The notes below the pieces were generated by a model that did no database searches, was not told the DNA's origin, and saw nothing but the letters and a program-made list of their open reading frames with translations. Made by a program: the position numbers and the translations under genes. This document shows, in pieces, positions 20,869 through 58,445 of a stretch of DNA of 64,000 nucleotides. Source of the stretch: Azorinus chamasolen (lineage: Eukaryota > Mollusca > Bivalvia > Cardiida > Solecurtidae); the NCBI GenBank assembly GCA_963576725.1, contig OY755240.1, forward strand, positions 18,439,743 through 18,503,742, in the 5' to 3' direction. The stretch's first letter is position 1. The number at the start of each line of letters is the position of its first letter.

Positions 20869-21990
20869 GAGTGACTTCACTTGGGTCTATAGTTTCAACC
20901 ATAGATGCCGCTAAATGCTAAAAATAGAAGTTTCATACATGCACAATGATTGTTACAAGTGAACATTTGTAGCACAACTATTGTCAAACAAGATGTGTTT
21001 GTGAAACACTATGCCCCCTCATATATTTTACCTCTGACCTTGAAGGATGACCTTGACCTTGACATGTCACCCCTCAAAATGTGCGGCTTTATGAGATACA
21101 TATGCATGCCAAATATCAAGTCTGTATCTGTACTGGCTCAAAAGTTAAGACCAATGTTAAGGTTGCGTTAAAGTTACAGACAAAGAAACAGACAATTTGA
21201 CCTTTGACCCTGAAGGATGATTTTGACCTTGACATGTCACCCCTCAAAATGTGCAGCCTCACGAGATACACAAGCATGCCAAATATCAAGTCTCTATGTC
21301 TACTGGTCCAAAAGTTATGACCAATGTTAAAGTCGGTGATTTGACCCATATATTTGACCTCTGACCTTGAAGGATGACCTTGACCTTGACATGTCACCCC
21401 TCAAAATGTGCGGCTTTATGAGATACATATGCATGCCAAATATTAAGTCTCTATCTGTACTGGCTCAAAAGTTATGACCAATGTTAAAGTTGCTGACAAA
21501 CAGACAAACGGACAAACAGACAGATAAACAGACAGGGCAAGAACCTGACAAACAGACAAACGGACAAACAGACAGATAAACAGACAGGGCAAGAACAATA
21601 TGCCCCCTGACTATCGTCAATGGGGGCATAAAAATGTAAACAAACAAAAATATTCTTTATCTTTTTAACGACGAAAATAACATGTAATACATTACCATAC
21701 ATTACAGAATAGTACGTATGTGACCGATCTTAAATTTTGTCGAGATCAAAATAATGTTGAAATTACGCGTAATTTTCGAATAATCTCTTAAAATCTAATC
21801 AAAACTTAAAATACCAACTTTCAGTTTATCGTTTGTCGCCATCTTGGAACTACAGCAACCAAGCCCTGTGGCATTGTTCGACTATAGTTCGGGTGAAAGG
21901 TCATATGACGTAACTTTTAGTCGCGACTATCGCCGTTCATATGAAACTCTGGTAACTATTGTTCAACTATAGACCCAAGTGAAGTCGCTC
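20869..21990. mobile_element. PIF/Harbinger-like non-autonomous element with TAA duplication
   Basis: The left end GAGTGACTTCACTTGGGTCT and the right end (its complement, ending AAGTCGCTC) form inverted repeats of about 28 bp, flanked by TAA at 20866-20868 and 21991-21993. A tandem-repeat element (20985-21632) is nested inside. The outer body (21690-21960) is not otherwise recognised, and no transposase is seen. Confidence 0.65.
20985..21632 (+). mobile_element. Tandem-repeat element E4
   Basis: Starts AACAAGATGTGTTTGTGAAA then CACTATGCCCCC. It has three units with CTTGAAGGATGACCTTGACC and GACATGTCACCCCTCAAAAT (near 21040, 21215, 21370), a duplicated GACAAACAGACAAACGGAC stretch and the end hairpin TATGCCCCCTGA...TGGGGGCATAAAA. 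Confidence 0.8.
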
Positions 21991-22087
21991 TAAATTATAC
22001 TGTAGTAGCAAATAGTGTAAAGCCCTCATGAGCAGTTTGATCTTGGTTTGCACTATTTGCCTAAGCTTGGATCTCTGAATATCTAGA

Positions 22088-22294
22088 TTAACCCATTCCC
22101 TCATATTGACGACTTTTGACGACTCTGTAAAAGTCACTTTGTGAAACCATTGTGATAAATAGATCATTTGCTCACACAATGGTTTCAAACTACAAAATTC
22201 TAAAATTTTCCTTTTCTCTAGTTAATGCTCCCTTTTCTGTAGATTTATTCAAAGAGGTTGTATCTAAAAATAGCCTATGGAGGAAAGGGGTTAA
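22088..22294 (-). mobile_element. MITE type C with lost centre
   Basis: TTAACCCATTCCC to GGAAAGGGGTTAA. The palindrome tip and most of the right arm are deleted (AGATCATTTGCTCACACAAT). Confidence 0.75.
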
Positions 22295-22429
22295 TTAGGG
22301 TAGGGGTAAAGTATACTTTCAGAACATGAACACATTTCTCTTCATTGTTTGTCTCTCATGAGTCACCTATTTTTGTTAATAAAACGAGATTATACTCTTA
22401 CGCTGGAACTTGTTTGTACATTTCCTTAT

Positions 22430-22560
22430 CCCTAGTAGTCCATGAAGACACCTTTTCACACCTGTGCAAACAGATCAAACTAAGATCAGAGGGCTGCTGT
22501 AGGAGCTGTCTGATCAGTCTGCTCTGTTTGCTTATTGGATACTATAGCTCGAACAATTGA
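22430..22560 (-). repeat. Degenerate type B hairpin
   Basis: TTTTCACACCTGTGCAAACAG, centre GGGCTGCTGTAGGAGC, GCTCTGTTTGCTTATTGGAT. The following bases to about 22930 show nothing else that I recognise. Confidence 0.55.
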
Positions 22561-22934
22561 CCTGGACCCTGACCTACTTAATTTGCATAAATAAAAATTC
22601 ATAACATTTCTATTTTTACCATCGGCATTGCATGGGTTTATCCTCGGCACGTGTCCCACTAAGCAACTATGCATGGACACACTCATGATTGTATGGTTTA
22701 CATATGCACGGGTTATCGCTCTCCCATATTTTCAGCGAGAATAGACTTCACGATTTACCTGCAGAATTTTATTTATACAGCGTCATCTCTCTCATTATGT
22801 ATTCTGCATAAAGGTGAGGGTCCAGGTGAAATTGTTAAAGCTATATATATCTGAATATAGTTTCTATCATGGCAAAAACAAAATGTTCCTATGCCATTTA
22901 AACTAATCAGCTAATAGATATTCATGATGTCATT

Positions 22935-23215
22935 ACTCCCTTCTGGCAATGCCAAAGGGGACTTTAGGTTTGCACTCCGTCCATCAGTCAGTCAGTCAGA
23001 CTTTGGTTTTCCAGATTTTTTTTTTTCTAAGTCTTTGCTGATATTGAAGTGATATTTGGTATGTAGCTTTATTATAATGAGTTACAGATCAAGTTTGAAT
23101 TTTGTTATGCTACACTGATTTTTCTCATAGTTACAGCAGTTGGACTGTAGGGCATTATGGCATTGATTTCAATTCTCCCATTACTGGTTTTAACCAACTT
23201 TCCATTCATTTAAGC
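22935..23215 (+). mobile_element. Fragment of tandem-repeat element
   Basis: AATGCCAAAGGGGACTTTAGG, then CTCCGTCCATCAGTCAGTCA and one internal unit with TGATATTTGGTATGTAGC. Only the simple-repeat end is retained. Confidence 0.45.
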
Positions 23216-23237
23216 TTGAGAAACAATTGCACAAGTG

Positions 23238-23482
23238 TTAACCCTTTCCTCCATAAATACCCCTTTCTATGCCTCTAAAAATCACCTGTTGAAACCATTG
23301 TGATAAATAGAGCATTAAAAAAAATTTGCTCCTATAGGAGCAAATGCTCTATTTATCACAATGGTTTCAAACTACAAAATTCTAAAGTTTTCCTTTTTTA
23401 TAGTAAATGAATTAATGATCCTTTTGGGTAGATTCATTCAAAGAGGTTGGGTCTAAAAATAGCCTATGGAGGAATGGGTTAA
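23238..23482 (-). mobile_element. MITE type C
   Basis: TTAACCCTTTCCTCC to GGAGGAATGGGTTAA, with centre TTTGCTCCTATAGGAGCAAA plus a small AAAAAAA insertion. A D-like hairpin remnant follows to about 23560. Confidence 0.8.
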
Positions 23483-23619
23483 ACAGCATGGATCCATATG
23501 AGACACTCAGATAGTCATAATTTCATCTGGATCCAAACTGTTTGCATATGAAAATAAGGTAATGAGCGGCAGGATATGGATTACATTTATGCAACTAGAA
23601 TTGTCTTTAATACAAAAAC

Positions 23620-24790
23620 TGATGTCTCCCCCAGCACGTGGACAAAAATTTTCAAAGTCCCATACCTCTGCAGGAAATCAGCGAACCAGAAAAGGAATAA
23701 ACTATGCACAACTATGCATGATGCTGATCCATCCTATGAAGTTTCATGAAAATCCGACCAAAGTTTTGGGGAAACCCCGCGGACAAAATTTTCCATGTAA
23801 AAATTTCAAAGTCCAGAAAATCATCAAAGGGGAACAGGAATGAAATATGCACAACTAGGCATGATGCTAATCAATCCTATGAAATTTAATGAATATCCAA
23901 TTTAAGGTTTTGGAGAAACCCTGCGGACAAAATTTCCATGTAAAAGTTTCAAAGTCCCATAACTCCCATAAATTGGGGGCAATAACTCCACTTTTATTGA
24001 AGCCAGAGTTATCAAACGTGTGCATAACACTTCATACCTTCATGCTCATTCTATAAATGAAATGGCATTCCAATAGCATCAGTAGAACAGGAGTTATTGA
24101 TTGGACATAAAAATGTAAAGGCAATTACTCCAAAAAAAATTAAGCCAAAGTTATGGCCCTTATACATGACACTTCCTCTCATCATGCTTTTTCCATGTAT
24201 GAAGTTTTAATCAAATGGCATTAGCCATATAGGAGTTATCGTCCGGACAAGAAAGTGTGAATAATTGACCTTGAATTGTGACCATGACCTTGAATTGTGA
24301 TCTTGACTCACATGCCTGAATCCTGCTGTCTGCACATGGGCTTATTAAGAACATTTGTGCCACAGCATTTTGGAATCCTTCCAAGGGTAATACAGATATG
24401 GAGCAGACATGAAAATTAAGACTAAAGCATTTGACCTTGAACTGTAACCTTGACCTTTGACCCACATGCCTGAATCGAACGCTCTGCTTATGGTCTTGTT
24501 ATGAAGAACATTTGTGCCACAGCATTTTGAAATCCTTCCAAGGGTTTAAGAGATATGGAGCTGACACAAAGGGTATGGCTAAAAACCTTTGACCTTGGAT
24601 TGTGACCTTGACCTTTGACCCACATGCCTGAATCATTGTCTTGTTGAGTTGAACATTTGTGCCAAAGCATTCTGAAATCCTTCCATATTTGTGACGGATA
24701 TGGAACGGACACGAGTGTGACAGAGGGACGGATGGACAACTCGACCAAAAACAATATGTCTCCCCATTATAAATGGGGGAGACATAATAA
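23620..24790 (+). mobile_element. Tandem-repeat element E6, composite core
   Basis: Starts near GATGTCTCCCCCAGC. The core has three kinds of unit: GAAAATCCGACCAAAG units (23640-23960), GCAATAACTCCACTTTTATT units (23970-24250), and units with GACCTTGACCTTTGACCCAC and ACATTTGTGCCACAGCATTT (24270-24720). Ends with GACAGAGGGACGGATGG and the hairpin TATGTCTCCCC...GGGGGAGACATA. Confidence 0.75.
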
Positions 24791-24794
24791 AGGC

Positions 24795-25116
24795 AAACAG
24801 TCTTATATGAGATGTCTGATCTGGATATACTTTGTTTGCAAAGGAGTAGAATGGAGGAATTGTCAAATCGCCTGGATTTCACATGGCATGTGCATGGAAT
24901 TTAAGAATGAATTAAGGCTCCTTACCGATGTAAAGACTTTATTCAAAACCTAATGACAACAGCTGTATACAGTATGCATCAATGTACAAAATTGAGATTG
25001 TCAAACAAAATTGCATATACATGTATTCACTTCCCTGCAGGACTTCAGTTATGCAATGATAGCAATTTGGAATCCACTATAGAAGATATTGGGATATTTA
25101 TGGCATGAATACTCAT
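24795..25116. other. Intergenic, one hairpin remnant only
   Basis: A weak half hairpin (GCAAACAGTCTTATATGAGA... TACTTTGTTTGC) lies at 24795-24845. Nothing recognisable follows. Confidence 0.5.
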
Positions 25117-25346
25117 TTAACCCATTCCTCCATAGGCTATTTTTAGACCCAACCTCTTTGAATAAATCTACCGAAAAGGAGCATTAACTAGAGAAAAGGA
25201 TAACGTTAGAATTGTGTAGTATTGAAACCATTGTGATAAATAGAGCATTTGCTCCTATAGGAGCAAATGCTCTAATTATCACAATGGTTTGAACAGGTGA
25301 CTTTTGCAGAGCAGTAGAAAGGCGCATTTATGGAGGAAAGGGTTAA
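25117..25346 (+). mobile_element. MITE type C
   Basis: TTAACCCATTCCTCC to GGAGGAAAGGGTTAA, with centre GCTCCTATAGGAGC. Confidence 0.85.
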
Positions 25347-26027
25347 GAAATCTTGAATGTTAATGTTAATCTGCTGAATTTTCGTACTGACATGAAAACA
25401 GGAATAGCAACAGACGACAATTACTTTTTATTCAAAGGGCTAAACCAAGATCTAGATTATAAATGCTTGTTAGGGTGTAACCCAAGAGCTATATGTTTTG
25501 ATTCTGATAGAAATGTTTTATCAAAATAACCCTTTTATTGTGGGCATCATTGACTAGATTATTATTACCCGTTAGATCTGACATGTCGTTTTTATTTATA
25601 GATGACCCGTAGATTGGGATAATACCACTATTGTATTAGGTGAGCTCAGTATTTTACCGACTATTTTAACTTACACTATTTAATTTAATCACTACAATGT
25701 ATAGGCAATCGGACTTCGAGTCTAACCAACTGCACAAGCTTCAAGAGAAATTCGCTCATCAATTTAAGCAAAACCCTTTTGTATAGAATGGAATAGTATG
25801 GAAAAAACCAAATCTATAAATAAAAACGACAGGTAAATCCTACTTGGTAATACAGTATATTATCAATACTATCGAATAAAATTTGTTATTGAATAAAAGT
25901 TTGTTTCTAATACTGATATTTGAACATGACAGATATGGGAGTCATGATGACTCCGTACCGCTCCTGACAAGAGTTCTGTGAACCTCTCTATAGGGACCAT
26001 TTAATCATCAATTAACATACAGTAAAA
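25347..26027. other. Intergenic, no feature recognised
   Basis: About 680 bp of AT-rich DNA without a convincing open frame, MITE end or tandem repeat. This is the longest repeat-free stretch between GTF2H3 and HPD. Confidence 0.5.
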
Positions 26028-26198
26028 CCTCTCTAAACTGGACGTTTATTTTAGTATAAATATCGGTATTGGAGCTTAATGCAGGGTGAAAGTCATGCAG
26101 AAAGCTCCTAGCTTTCACCCTGCATTAAGCAGCCACCTGCCAAAAAGTATCTAAATTCTTCTTTACTAGAATTCCGGTTTAGAGTGGTTTTACTATAT
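26028..26198. mobile_element. Mariner-like MITE carrying palindrome G
   Basis: TA then CAGTAAAACCTCTCTAAACT at the left, and the complement ending GGTTTTACTA before TA at the right: Tc1/mariner-type CAGT ends with TA flanks. Inside are GCTTAATGCAGGGTGAAAGT and its inverse, with an eroded centre. Confidence 0.75.
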
Positions 26199-26425
26199 CC
26201 CTTTACCTCATGAATATTCATGTAAGAAATAATTACAATACAAGTATTATTATAAATTTGCTGAATGTTTATAAATGCAAAATTTGACATTTTTGGCCAA
26301 AGCAGAAACTGTAGAATCTTATCTATATTAATTCAGAAGAAACAGAAAACTCCTACAGGTGCCGTCTGATCTGGGTCTGCTCTGTTTGCAAAGGCAAAGA
26401 AAGGGGTGTTTATGGAGGGTTAAAC
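26199..26425 (+). mobile_element. MITE type B
   Basis: CTTTACCTCATGAATATTCA, then CTGTAGAATCTTATC and a hairpin with a lost left arm. Ends TTTATGGAGGGTTAA. Confidence 0.65.
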
Positions 26426-26624
26426 TACCGCTTGCTGTAAAGACCCATAAATAGTCCCTATTGAGACGCTCTACCGTAATGTCTATGTACAGGTTTAAAG
26501 CTGGAAAAGCAGAGACCCATAAATGTACAAAATATACATGTATATACTGACTATAAAAAGTAGATCATGGCAATATTCATCAGAGATCCAAATAAGATAT
26601 GTAAATTAAAACATTTTCAAGAAT

Positions 26625-26790
26625 AACTTCTTTATTTCTCCACCAAACCTTATGTTGTGACCACTCTTCATTCACTTTTCATTCTAATGAGTGGTCACAA
26701 CATATGGTTTGGTGGGGAAAATACTGATTTTAGTATCCGAGTACACCCCTTTATTTATAGCTCTGATCCATTCATCTTAAATATGAAATC
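26625..26790. repeat. Palindrome type F
   Basis: Arms TTTCTCCACCAAACC... GTTGTGACCACTC and the inverse GAGTGGTCACAAC... GGTTTGGTGGGGAAA, with a changed centre (TTCATTCACTTTTCATTC). Confidence 0.75.
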
Positions 26791-26859
26791 CCAGTGTTAA
26801 ACTAGATATACCTTTCTGATAAATTGAGATCACATAAATCACAATCACCTGCTACAGTA

Positions 26860-27250
26860 CACACCCTTTCCCAGCTGAATATTCATGTAAGAAATAATGA
26901 CATCGTGAATATTTATTAGCTGAATTTGTATGATGTAAACTTTTCAAGTGAAGTTTTTGCTTAGACAAAAGTTTTAAATCAGAGCTATATCATGACATAA
27001 GCAAACAGAGCAGACCCTGATCAGATGGCTCCTGGAGAGCCTAACTAATTTCGGTGTTCACTTTTTAGTTTTAACAAAGAAGAAGTTAGTTGTTTTAATG
27101 CAGATGGGAGCTTAATGCAGAATAACTCATGCATAAAGCTCCTTTTGGACCTTTCATGTATCCTGCATTAAGCTCCAACATGTCTAAAAGACCAACATTG
27201 ATACTTACTTGAACATCCAGTTTAGAGGGGTTTTACTGTATTACATTTGG
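26860..27250. mobile_element. MITE type B left half followed by a G-type mariner-like MITE
   Basis: The B left arm and half hairpin (GCAAACAGAGCAGACCC... GATGGCTCCTGGAG) end at about 27040. Then comes a G palindrome with GCTTAATGCAG... AAAGCTCCTTTTGGACCTTT, ending AGAGGGGTTTTACTGTA. Confidence 0.6.
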
Positions 27251-27499
27251 CATAAGAATGAGAATGCTTGATAAAATGGCTCACTAGTCCGGTGACTTCT
27301 ATCATACATGGTAAATGTTATAGAGAGAACTGATGTTTGAGTATTAACAAAGCAACGTGTTGATGAAAATTGTACGATAGTCACAATACCTCATATAAAA
27401 CAGTATAAAAGCAATATTCTCCCTCTAATAAATGCTGCTTGTAGATACTCCTAAATGCACTGTGAACTCTCCAGACAAGTCATGCAAAACAGGTTTAAA

Positions 27500-27960
27500 T
27501 CTAGGTCTTTAGACCTTTAACTTCGTATTGACGCTTTTTTAACGCCTTTGCAGAGTAGACCCAGATCAGAGGACTCCTATAGGAGCCATCTGATCAGGGT
27601 CTGCTCTGTTCACTTATGGTATAGTATAGATCTGACTCTTTGCAGAGTAGACCCAGATCAGACAACTCCTATAGGAGCCATCTGATCAGGGTCTGCTGTT
27701 TGCTTATGGTGTAGTATAGATCCGATTCTACAGCTTCTGTCTGAGTCGATATGTCCTGTGTTTATATGCCATTTTAAAACATAATACAAGTGTTATTTGT
27801 TATGGCATTAATTCTTACATGAATATTCAACAGGTAAAAGTTTAATGAAGATCAAAGGTCAATGGTTGATGTAGAATGAAAGTAATGCAGAAAGCTCCCA
27901 TAGGAGCTTTCTGCATTATTTTCATTCTGCATCAACCAGCCACCAGTGTTAATCCTTTTA
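27500..27960. repeat. Two successive type B hairpins and a G palindrome
   Basis: GCAGAGTAGACCCAGATCAG occurs at 27550 and 27641, each with a GACTCC/CAACTCCTATAGGAGCC centre, about 90 bp apart. The G palindrome at 27862-27937 has GTAGAATGAAAGTAATGCAG and centre AAAGCTCCCATAGGAGCTTT. Confidence 0.7.
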
Positions 27961-28139
27961 CCTAATAGACTGTTGATGTACATTGTACATGTATTTACAA
28001 ACAGAGTAGACCCAGATCAGATAAGTTCTGCAGTCTTCTGACCAGTGTCAGTTGCTCTGCTTGCTTATTGGATATTTACAAGGGCATTTTTTGCTTAGAC
28101 AAAAACTGTAAGGTCAGATCTATATAAGCAGCAAACAGA

Positions 28140-28690
28140 GCAGACCCTGTTTAGCATTTATATTTATATGAGAGAAAGAGATAAGTGGTACATGTCTTAG
28201 AGAGATTCTAAATGTAAACTAAACATATCCAAAGACTTACATGTACATGTATCATGATGTATGTATAATATATATAAGAAGACTATCTTGTACACTGTAA
28301 CGATGCATGTATGGGTCCCTTAAAACCATCATATGTAACATTAAGATGATCCAGCAAGCTAAACCCTGCAAGCTCTGCATAATGATAAAACAAAAAGCAA
28401 ATACAAAATCTCATTTCAACAAATTGGAAATACAAAATCTCAGACAAATCAAGTACTGCCGGGCAATAGAATCCAGTAATTAAGTAAGGTTTTCACGTCC
28501 CTTTCAGTTCTGGGAAACTTTCAGGTACTATAGGAGCCGTTTGATCAGTGTGTGCTATGTTTGCTTATAAATGAAATTATATAGATGTGACTCTATAGTT
28601 TCTTCCATGGCCAAAATTTCCTGTGTTCATGTTTCATTATACAAATGAATGTAATTGCTATTCAATATGTCATTATTTCTTCTTACATGA
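28140..28690. other. Intergenic, no clear feature
   Basis: Low-complexity AT-rich DNA with a half type B arm near 28530-28640 (GCTTATAAATGAAATTATATAG). No gene is seen. Confidence 0.5.
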
Positions 28691-28699
28691 CTATTCATG

Positions 28700-28962
28700 T
28701 TAACCCTTTCTTCCATAAATACACCTGTCAATGCCTCTGCAATAACTAAGCCTTTCAATGCCTCTGCAATAACCACTTCCTGAAATCATTGTGATAAATA
28801 GAGCATTTGCTCTTATAGGAGCAAATGCTCTATTTATCACAAAGGTTTCAAACTAAATATACAAAATTCTAAAATTTTCCTTTTCTCTGGTAAGTGCTCC
28901 TTTTGGGTAGATTCATTCAAAGAGGTTGGGTCTAAAAATAGCCTATGGAGGAAAGGGCTAAG
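28700..28962 (-). mobile_element. MITE type C with duplicated left end
   Basis: TTAACCCTTTCTTCC to GGAGGAAAGGGCTAA. AATGCCTCTGCAATAAC is repeated 28 bp apart in the left arm. Confidence 0.8.
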
Positions 28963-29028
28963 AGACCTACTATAAAGGCACAATCATTCAGAAAATGCAA
29001 TCCTTCAGTCCTCCATCTGAGAGAAAGG

Positions 29029-29042
29029 GGGGGGGGGGGGGG
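29029..29042 (+). repeat. Poly-G tract
   Basis: An uninterrupted run of 14 G after GAGAGAAA. Length may be unstable or a sequencing artefact. Confidence 0.9.
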
Positions 29043-29520
29043 TAAATACTTGAATTCATATTCTTGCACAAAACGTGCTGTTGTAGTCCCGCTAGACCAT
29101 GTATTAACAAGGCGATTCTCGTGCTCACGCGCTGTTGTTGACCGGTTTTAATTATACCTATTCGGGGCCTAAGGTAAACAATGGACGCGAATGCTATAGC
29201 GTAGGTGAACGGTGCAAGTATTTCTGGGGCACCGACAATGAACTGTTTTACAGTAGTACAACAATCAGATGACGTTGTTTCCAAAACAGTGTGTATGTAA
29301 ACACAGAAAATTAACGATAAGTACAATTGTGGCATGTATATTAGACATATTGAATGAAACTCCATATTTATAAATGGTATTTGACATCATGAAATGACGT
29401 CAGAAAGAAAACAGTGGCCCGGAAAAAGCATAAATCGAACGAAGTGTGTCAAAGAAGTGTATAGTTTTGCTTGTATTTGGAAGAATTAAATTGATGCAGT
29501 AAAGCAGAAAATGGGTTTGT
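29043..29520. other. Intergenic sequence of higher CpG content, unassigned
   Basis: It contains more CpG than its surroundings (CACGCGCTG, GACGCGAATG) and a perfect TGACGTCA palindrome (CRE-like) at 29395-29402. A 125-codon open frame on the - strand (29365-28991) has no recognisable domain and I do not call it a gene. Together with the hairpin at 29525 it may be one transposon body. Confidence 0.35.
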
Positions 29521-29524
29521 TTTC

Positions 29525-29636
29525 GGGCAATAACATCTGCAGTGCTCCTCGGGAATGTTGTTGCCCTCGCCCTTCGGGCTCGGGCCAACAACACTGTTAC
29601 AGTCCCTCGGGACACTGCAGATGTTATTGCCCGAAA
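29525..29636. repeat. GC-rich nested hairpin
   Basis: The outer arms TCGGGCAATAACATCTGCAG and its inverse enclose CTCCTCGGGAA, TGTTGTTG/CCAACAACA and a centre CCTCGCCCTTCGGGCTCGGG. Strongly self-complementary and unlike the A/B/C hairpins. Confidence 0.8.
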
Positions 29637-29699
29637 AAACGTGTATTAACCCTCTATTGTTCCCATGATTTACGATGCATATAGGAATTACAGTAAAAC

Positions 29700-29945
29700 C
29701 TCTCCAACTATTTACCTCATGAATATTCATTTAAATAATGAATGTAAGAATATTTATTAGCTGCATTTTTTATAAAATTTTATGAATACATGAATGTTTG
29801 GCCATGACAGAAACTGTGAAGTCGGATCTATACTATTTCATTAGCTACAGAGCAGACCTGGTTGATGGACGATGACTCCAAAAGGAGCCATCTGATTCGG
29901 GTCTACTCTGTTTGCAAATGTGTCATCTATGGCATAAAGGATTAA
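29700..29945 (+). mobile_element. MITE type B
   Basis: CTCCAACTATTTACCTCATG then AATATTCATTTAAATAATGA, CAGAAACTGTGAAGTCGGAT, centre GACTCCAAAAGGAGCC, end GGCATAAAGGATTAA. Confidence 0.65.
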
Positions 29946-30298
29946 AGCAGTAACTTAGTAAATAAACATTATGGTCTTAGAAGCAGCCTTTCAATGCTGA
30001 ATTTTCAAAGCAGACATGGTTCTCCAATAAACTTATAATAAAATGTCAAGCACAGATAATCAAAAAAAATAAAAGCACAAAATACTGATTATTAATAAAT
30101 GCATGAAAATGTTTATTCAGTAGCACAATGATAAAAGAAAATAAGAAATAATGTGCATCCCCTGTATCACTGTTTTTTTGTATGAGCTGATGCTAAAATC
30201 TTCCCAACAAGTTGAGGACTGTACAATTCTGATGTAACGGTGTCCATGTACACTTTTAGCTGCTTCAGAATACCAGGGTTGTATGAAAGAAGCGTACT

Positions 30299-30440
30299 GG
30301 GTCCATGCTTATAAAACTTTTAGTTGAGTCTGAGTTCGTTCTTAAGTTTTTGATTGATCAGATTTGAGCCTTTGGCTCAAATCTGACCAATCAAAACCTT
30401 GAGAACTCAAATCTGACCAATCAGCATGGACCCAGATCTA
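30299..30440. repeat. Fold-back element type I, short copy
   Basis: GGGTCCATGCTTATAAAACT to GCATGGACCC, with centre GAGCCTTTGGCTC. The right arm is shortened to two CTGACCAATCA units. Confidence 0.8.
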
Positions 30441-30454
30441 TCAAAATCTGTTAT

Positions 30455-30600
30455 TTCTCAGCCAAACCCTTTTGTACAGCAACTCATTACAATACATGTA
30501 GCCTCAGAGAGGCCATTCTAATGAGCTGAAGCAGGATATGGTTTGTAGGAGATTTTTTGTTACAGATTTTCTAAATACGCTTTTTATCTACAAACCTCTA
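30455..30600. repeat. Degenerate palindrome F near the HPD 3' end
   Basis: TGTTATTTCTCAGCCAAACCC... and GGATATGGTTTGTAGGAGA are remnants of F arms. They lie within 175 bp of the HPD stop codon and may be in the 3' UTR. Another F right arm lies at 30727-30780 in the last intron. Confidence 0.5.
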
Positions 30601-30627
30601 TCAACACAAGTAATATGTGGTAACGCT

Positions 30628-57613
<26,986 letters not shown>

Positions 57614-58086
57614 TTTGTTTCTTGACTATTTACTATCTATACCATTGCGGAATTGATTGGTCTTAAAACTTCCGACACAGCCAATGAAATAGCTGGAAAT
57701 AAACACACCCTTACAACTTGAACGAGGCCCGTCCATGGTCCCGTTTAATTTGACCATTTCTTTTTTTTTAGAAAAAGTTACGCCGTTGTTGGTAATAAAT
57801 ACTTCAAAGAAGTATTTTGTATTTTTAAAAGTAGTATTCTCAGATATCTTGGAAGGCGCATCGTGTATTTAGTGAGGATTTCATTAGAATTGTGCAGTAT
57901 ATTACGACATGACACGTGTCCGAAAATATATAGTCGAAAGAATTTGGGACGAAAATGAACTATTCAACTTCCGGTAACTTGATAAACAATACTATTTCTT
58001 TTAGTTTTACTGATTTCTTTTTGCATAATCAGCAATTGCATTGTCAGTCTATAAAGCAATAACACAACGATATTGGCGTTTGAAGA
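57614..58086. promoter_or_regulatory. Divergent promoter region between HPD and the FHA-domain gene
   Basis: About 470 bp separates the HPD start codon (- strand) from the ATG of the FHA-domain exon (+ strand), so both promoters and 5' UTRs must lie here unless further upstream non-coding exons exist. ATTGG at 57656-57660 and CCAAT at 57681-57685 form two oppositely oriented CCAAT boxes close to HPD. Unlike most of the window this stretch contains no MITE that I recognise. Confidence 0.55.
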
Positions 58087-58189
58087 ATGTCGAGCGAAGA
58101 TGCTTGGGGACAACTTGTCAGCCTGACTGACTTCGAAACGGCCCCTATCTCGTTGGTGACAGATAAGTTCGTGATCGGTAGGGGACCAG
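58087..58189 (+). CDS. First coding exon of an FHA-domain protein, possibly Chk2-like kinase
   Basis: ATG at 58087 opens MSSEDAWGQLVSLTDFETAP, then ISLVTDKFVIGRGP, ending at a CAG/GTAGGG donor after 58189. The pattern WGxLxxL... followed about 15 residues later by FxIGR is the first strands of a forkhead-associated (phosphothreonine-binding) domain. The very short N-terminal lead and Trp-Gly start resemble checkpoint kinase 2 relatives. The later FHA and kinase exons are not visible in the remaining 5.8 kb, so they must lie beyond the window. Other FHA proteins cannot be excluded. The start is taken as the first ATG in frame and sits head to head with HPD. Confidence 0.5.
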
Positions 58190-58235
58190 GTAGGGACACA
58201 CATTCGACCCCCTCTCCCGCCCTACACCCATAATC

Positions 58236-58345
58236 CCTGTTGAATATTCATTTAAGAAATAATGATATAGTGAATAATATTAGCTGATTTCTTTATAAAC
58301 AGGGTTATCCTGTCATGTTTGCAATTGGGGGGGGTCTTTGTGTGG
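58236..58345 (+). repeat. Truncated type B MITE left arm and poly-G
   Basis: CCCTGTTGAATATTCATTTA, then AGAAATAATGATATAGTGAA, running into GGGGGGGGTC at 58327. Confidence 0.6.
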
Positions 58346-58349
58346 GGTG

Positions 58350-58436
58350 TCGGGTCGTTTCGGACCCAATCCGTTTCGGTCCTTAGTTGTTTCGGACCCA
58401 ATCCATTTCGGCCATGGTCGTTTCGGCCACATTCAA
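58350..58436 (+). repeat. GTTTCGG-motif cluster, left copy
   Basis: Several GTTTCGG motifs in series (GGGTCGTTTCGGACCCAATC, then CATGGTCGTTTCGGCCAC). The inverse of this block is at 62334-62425. Confidence 0.85.
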
Positions 58437-58445
58437 AGGTATAAG

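Noticed and set aside
21116..21397. 93-codon frame on the - strand.
   Set aside because: Made of E4 tandem units.
28988..29365. 125-codon open frame on the - strand.
   Set aside because: No domain, no splice or start context, and it spans a poly-G tract; likely chance.
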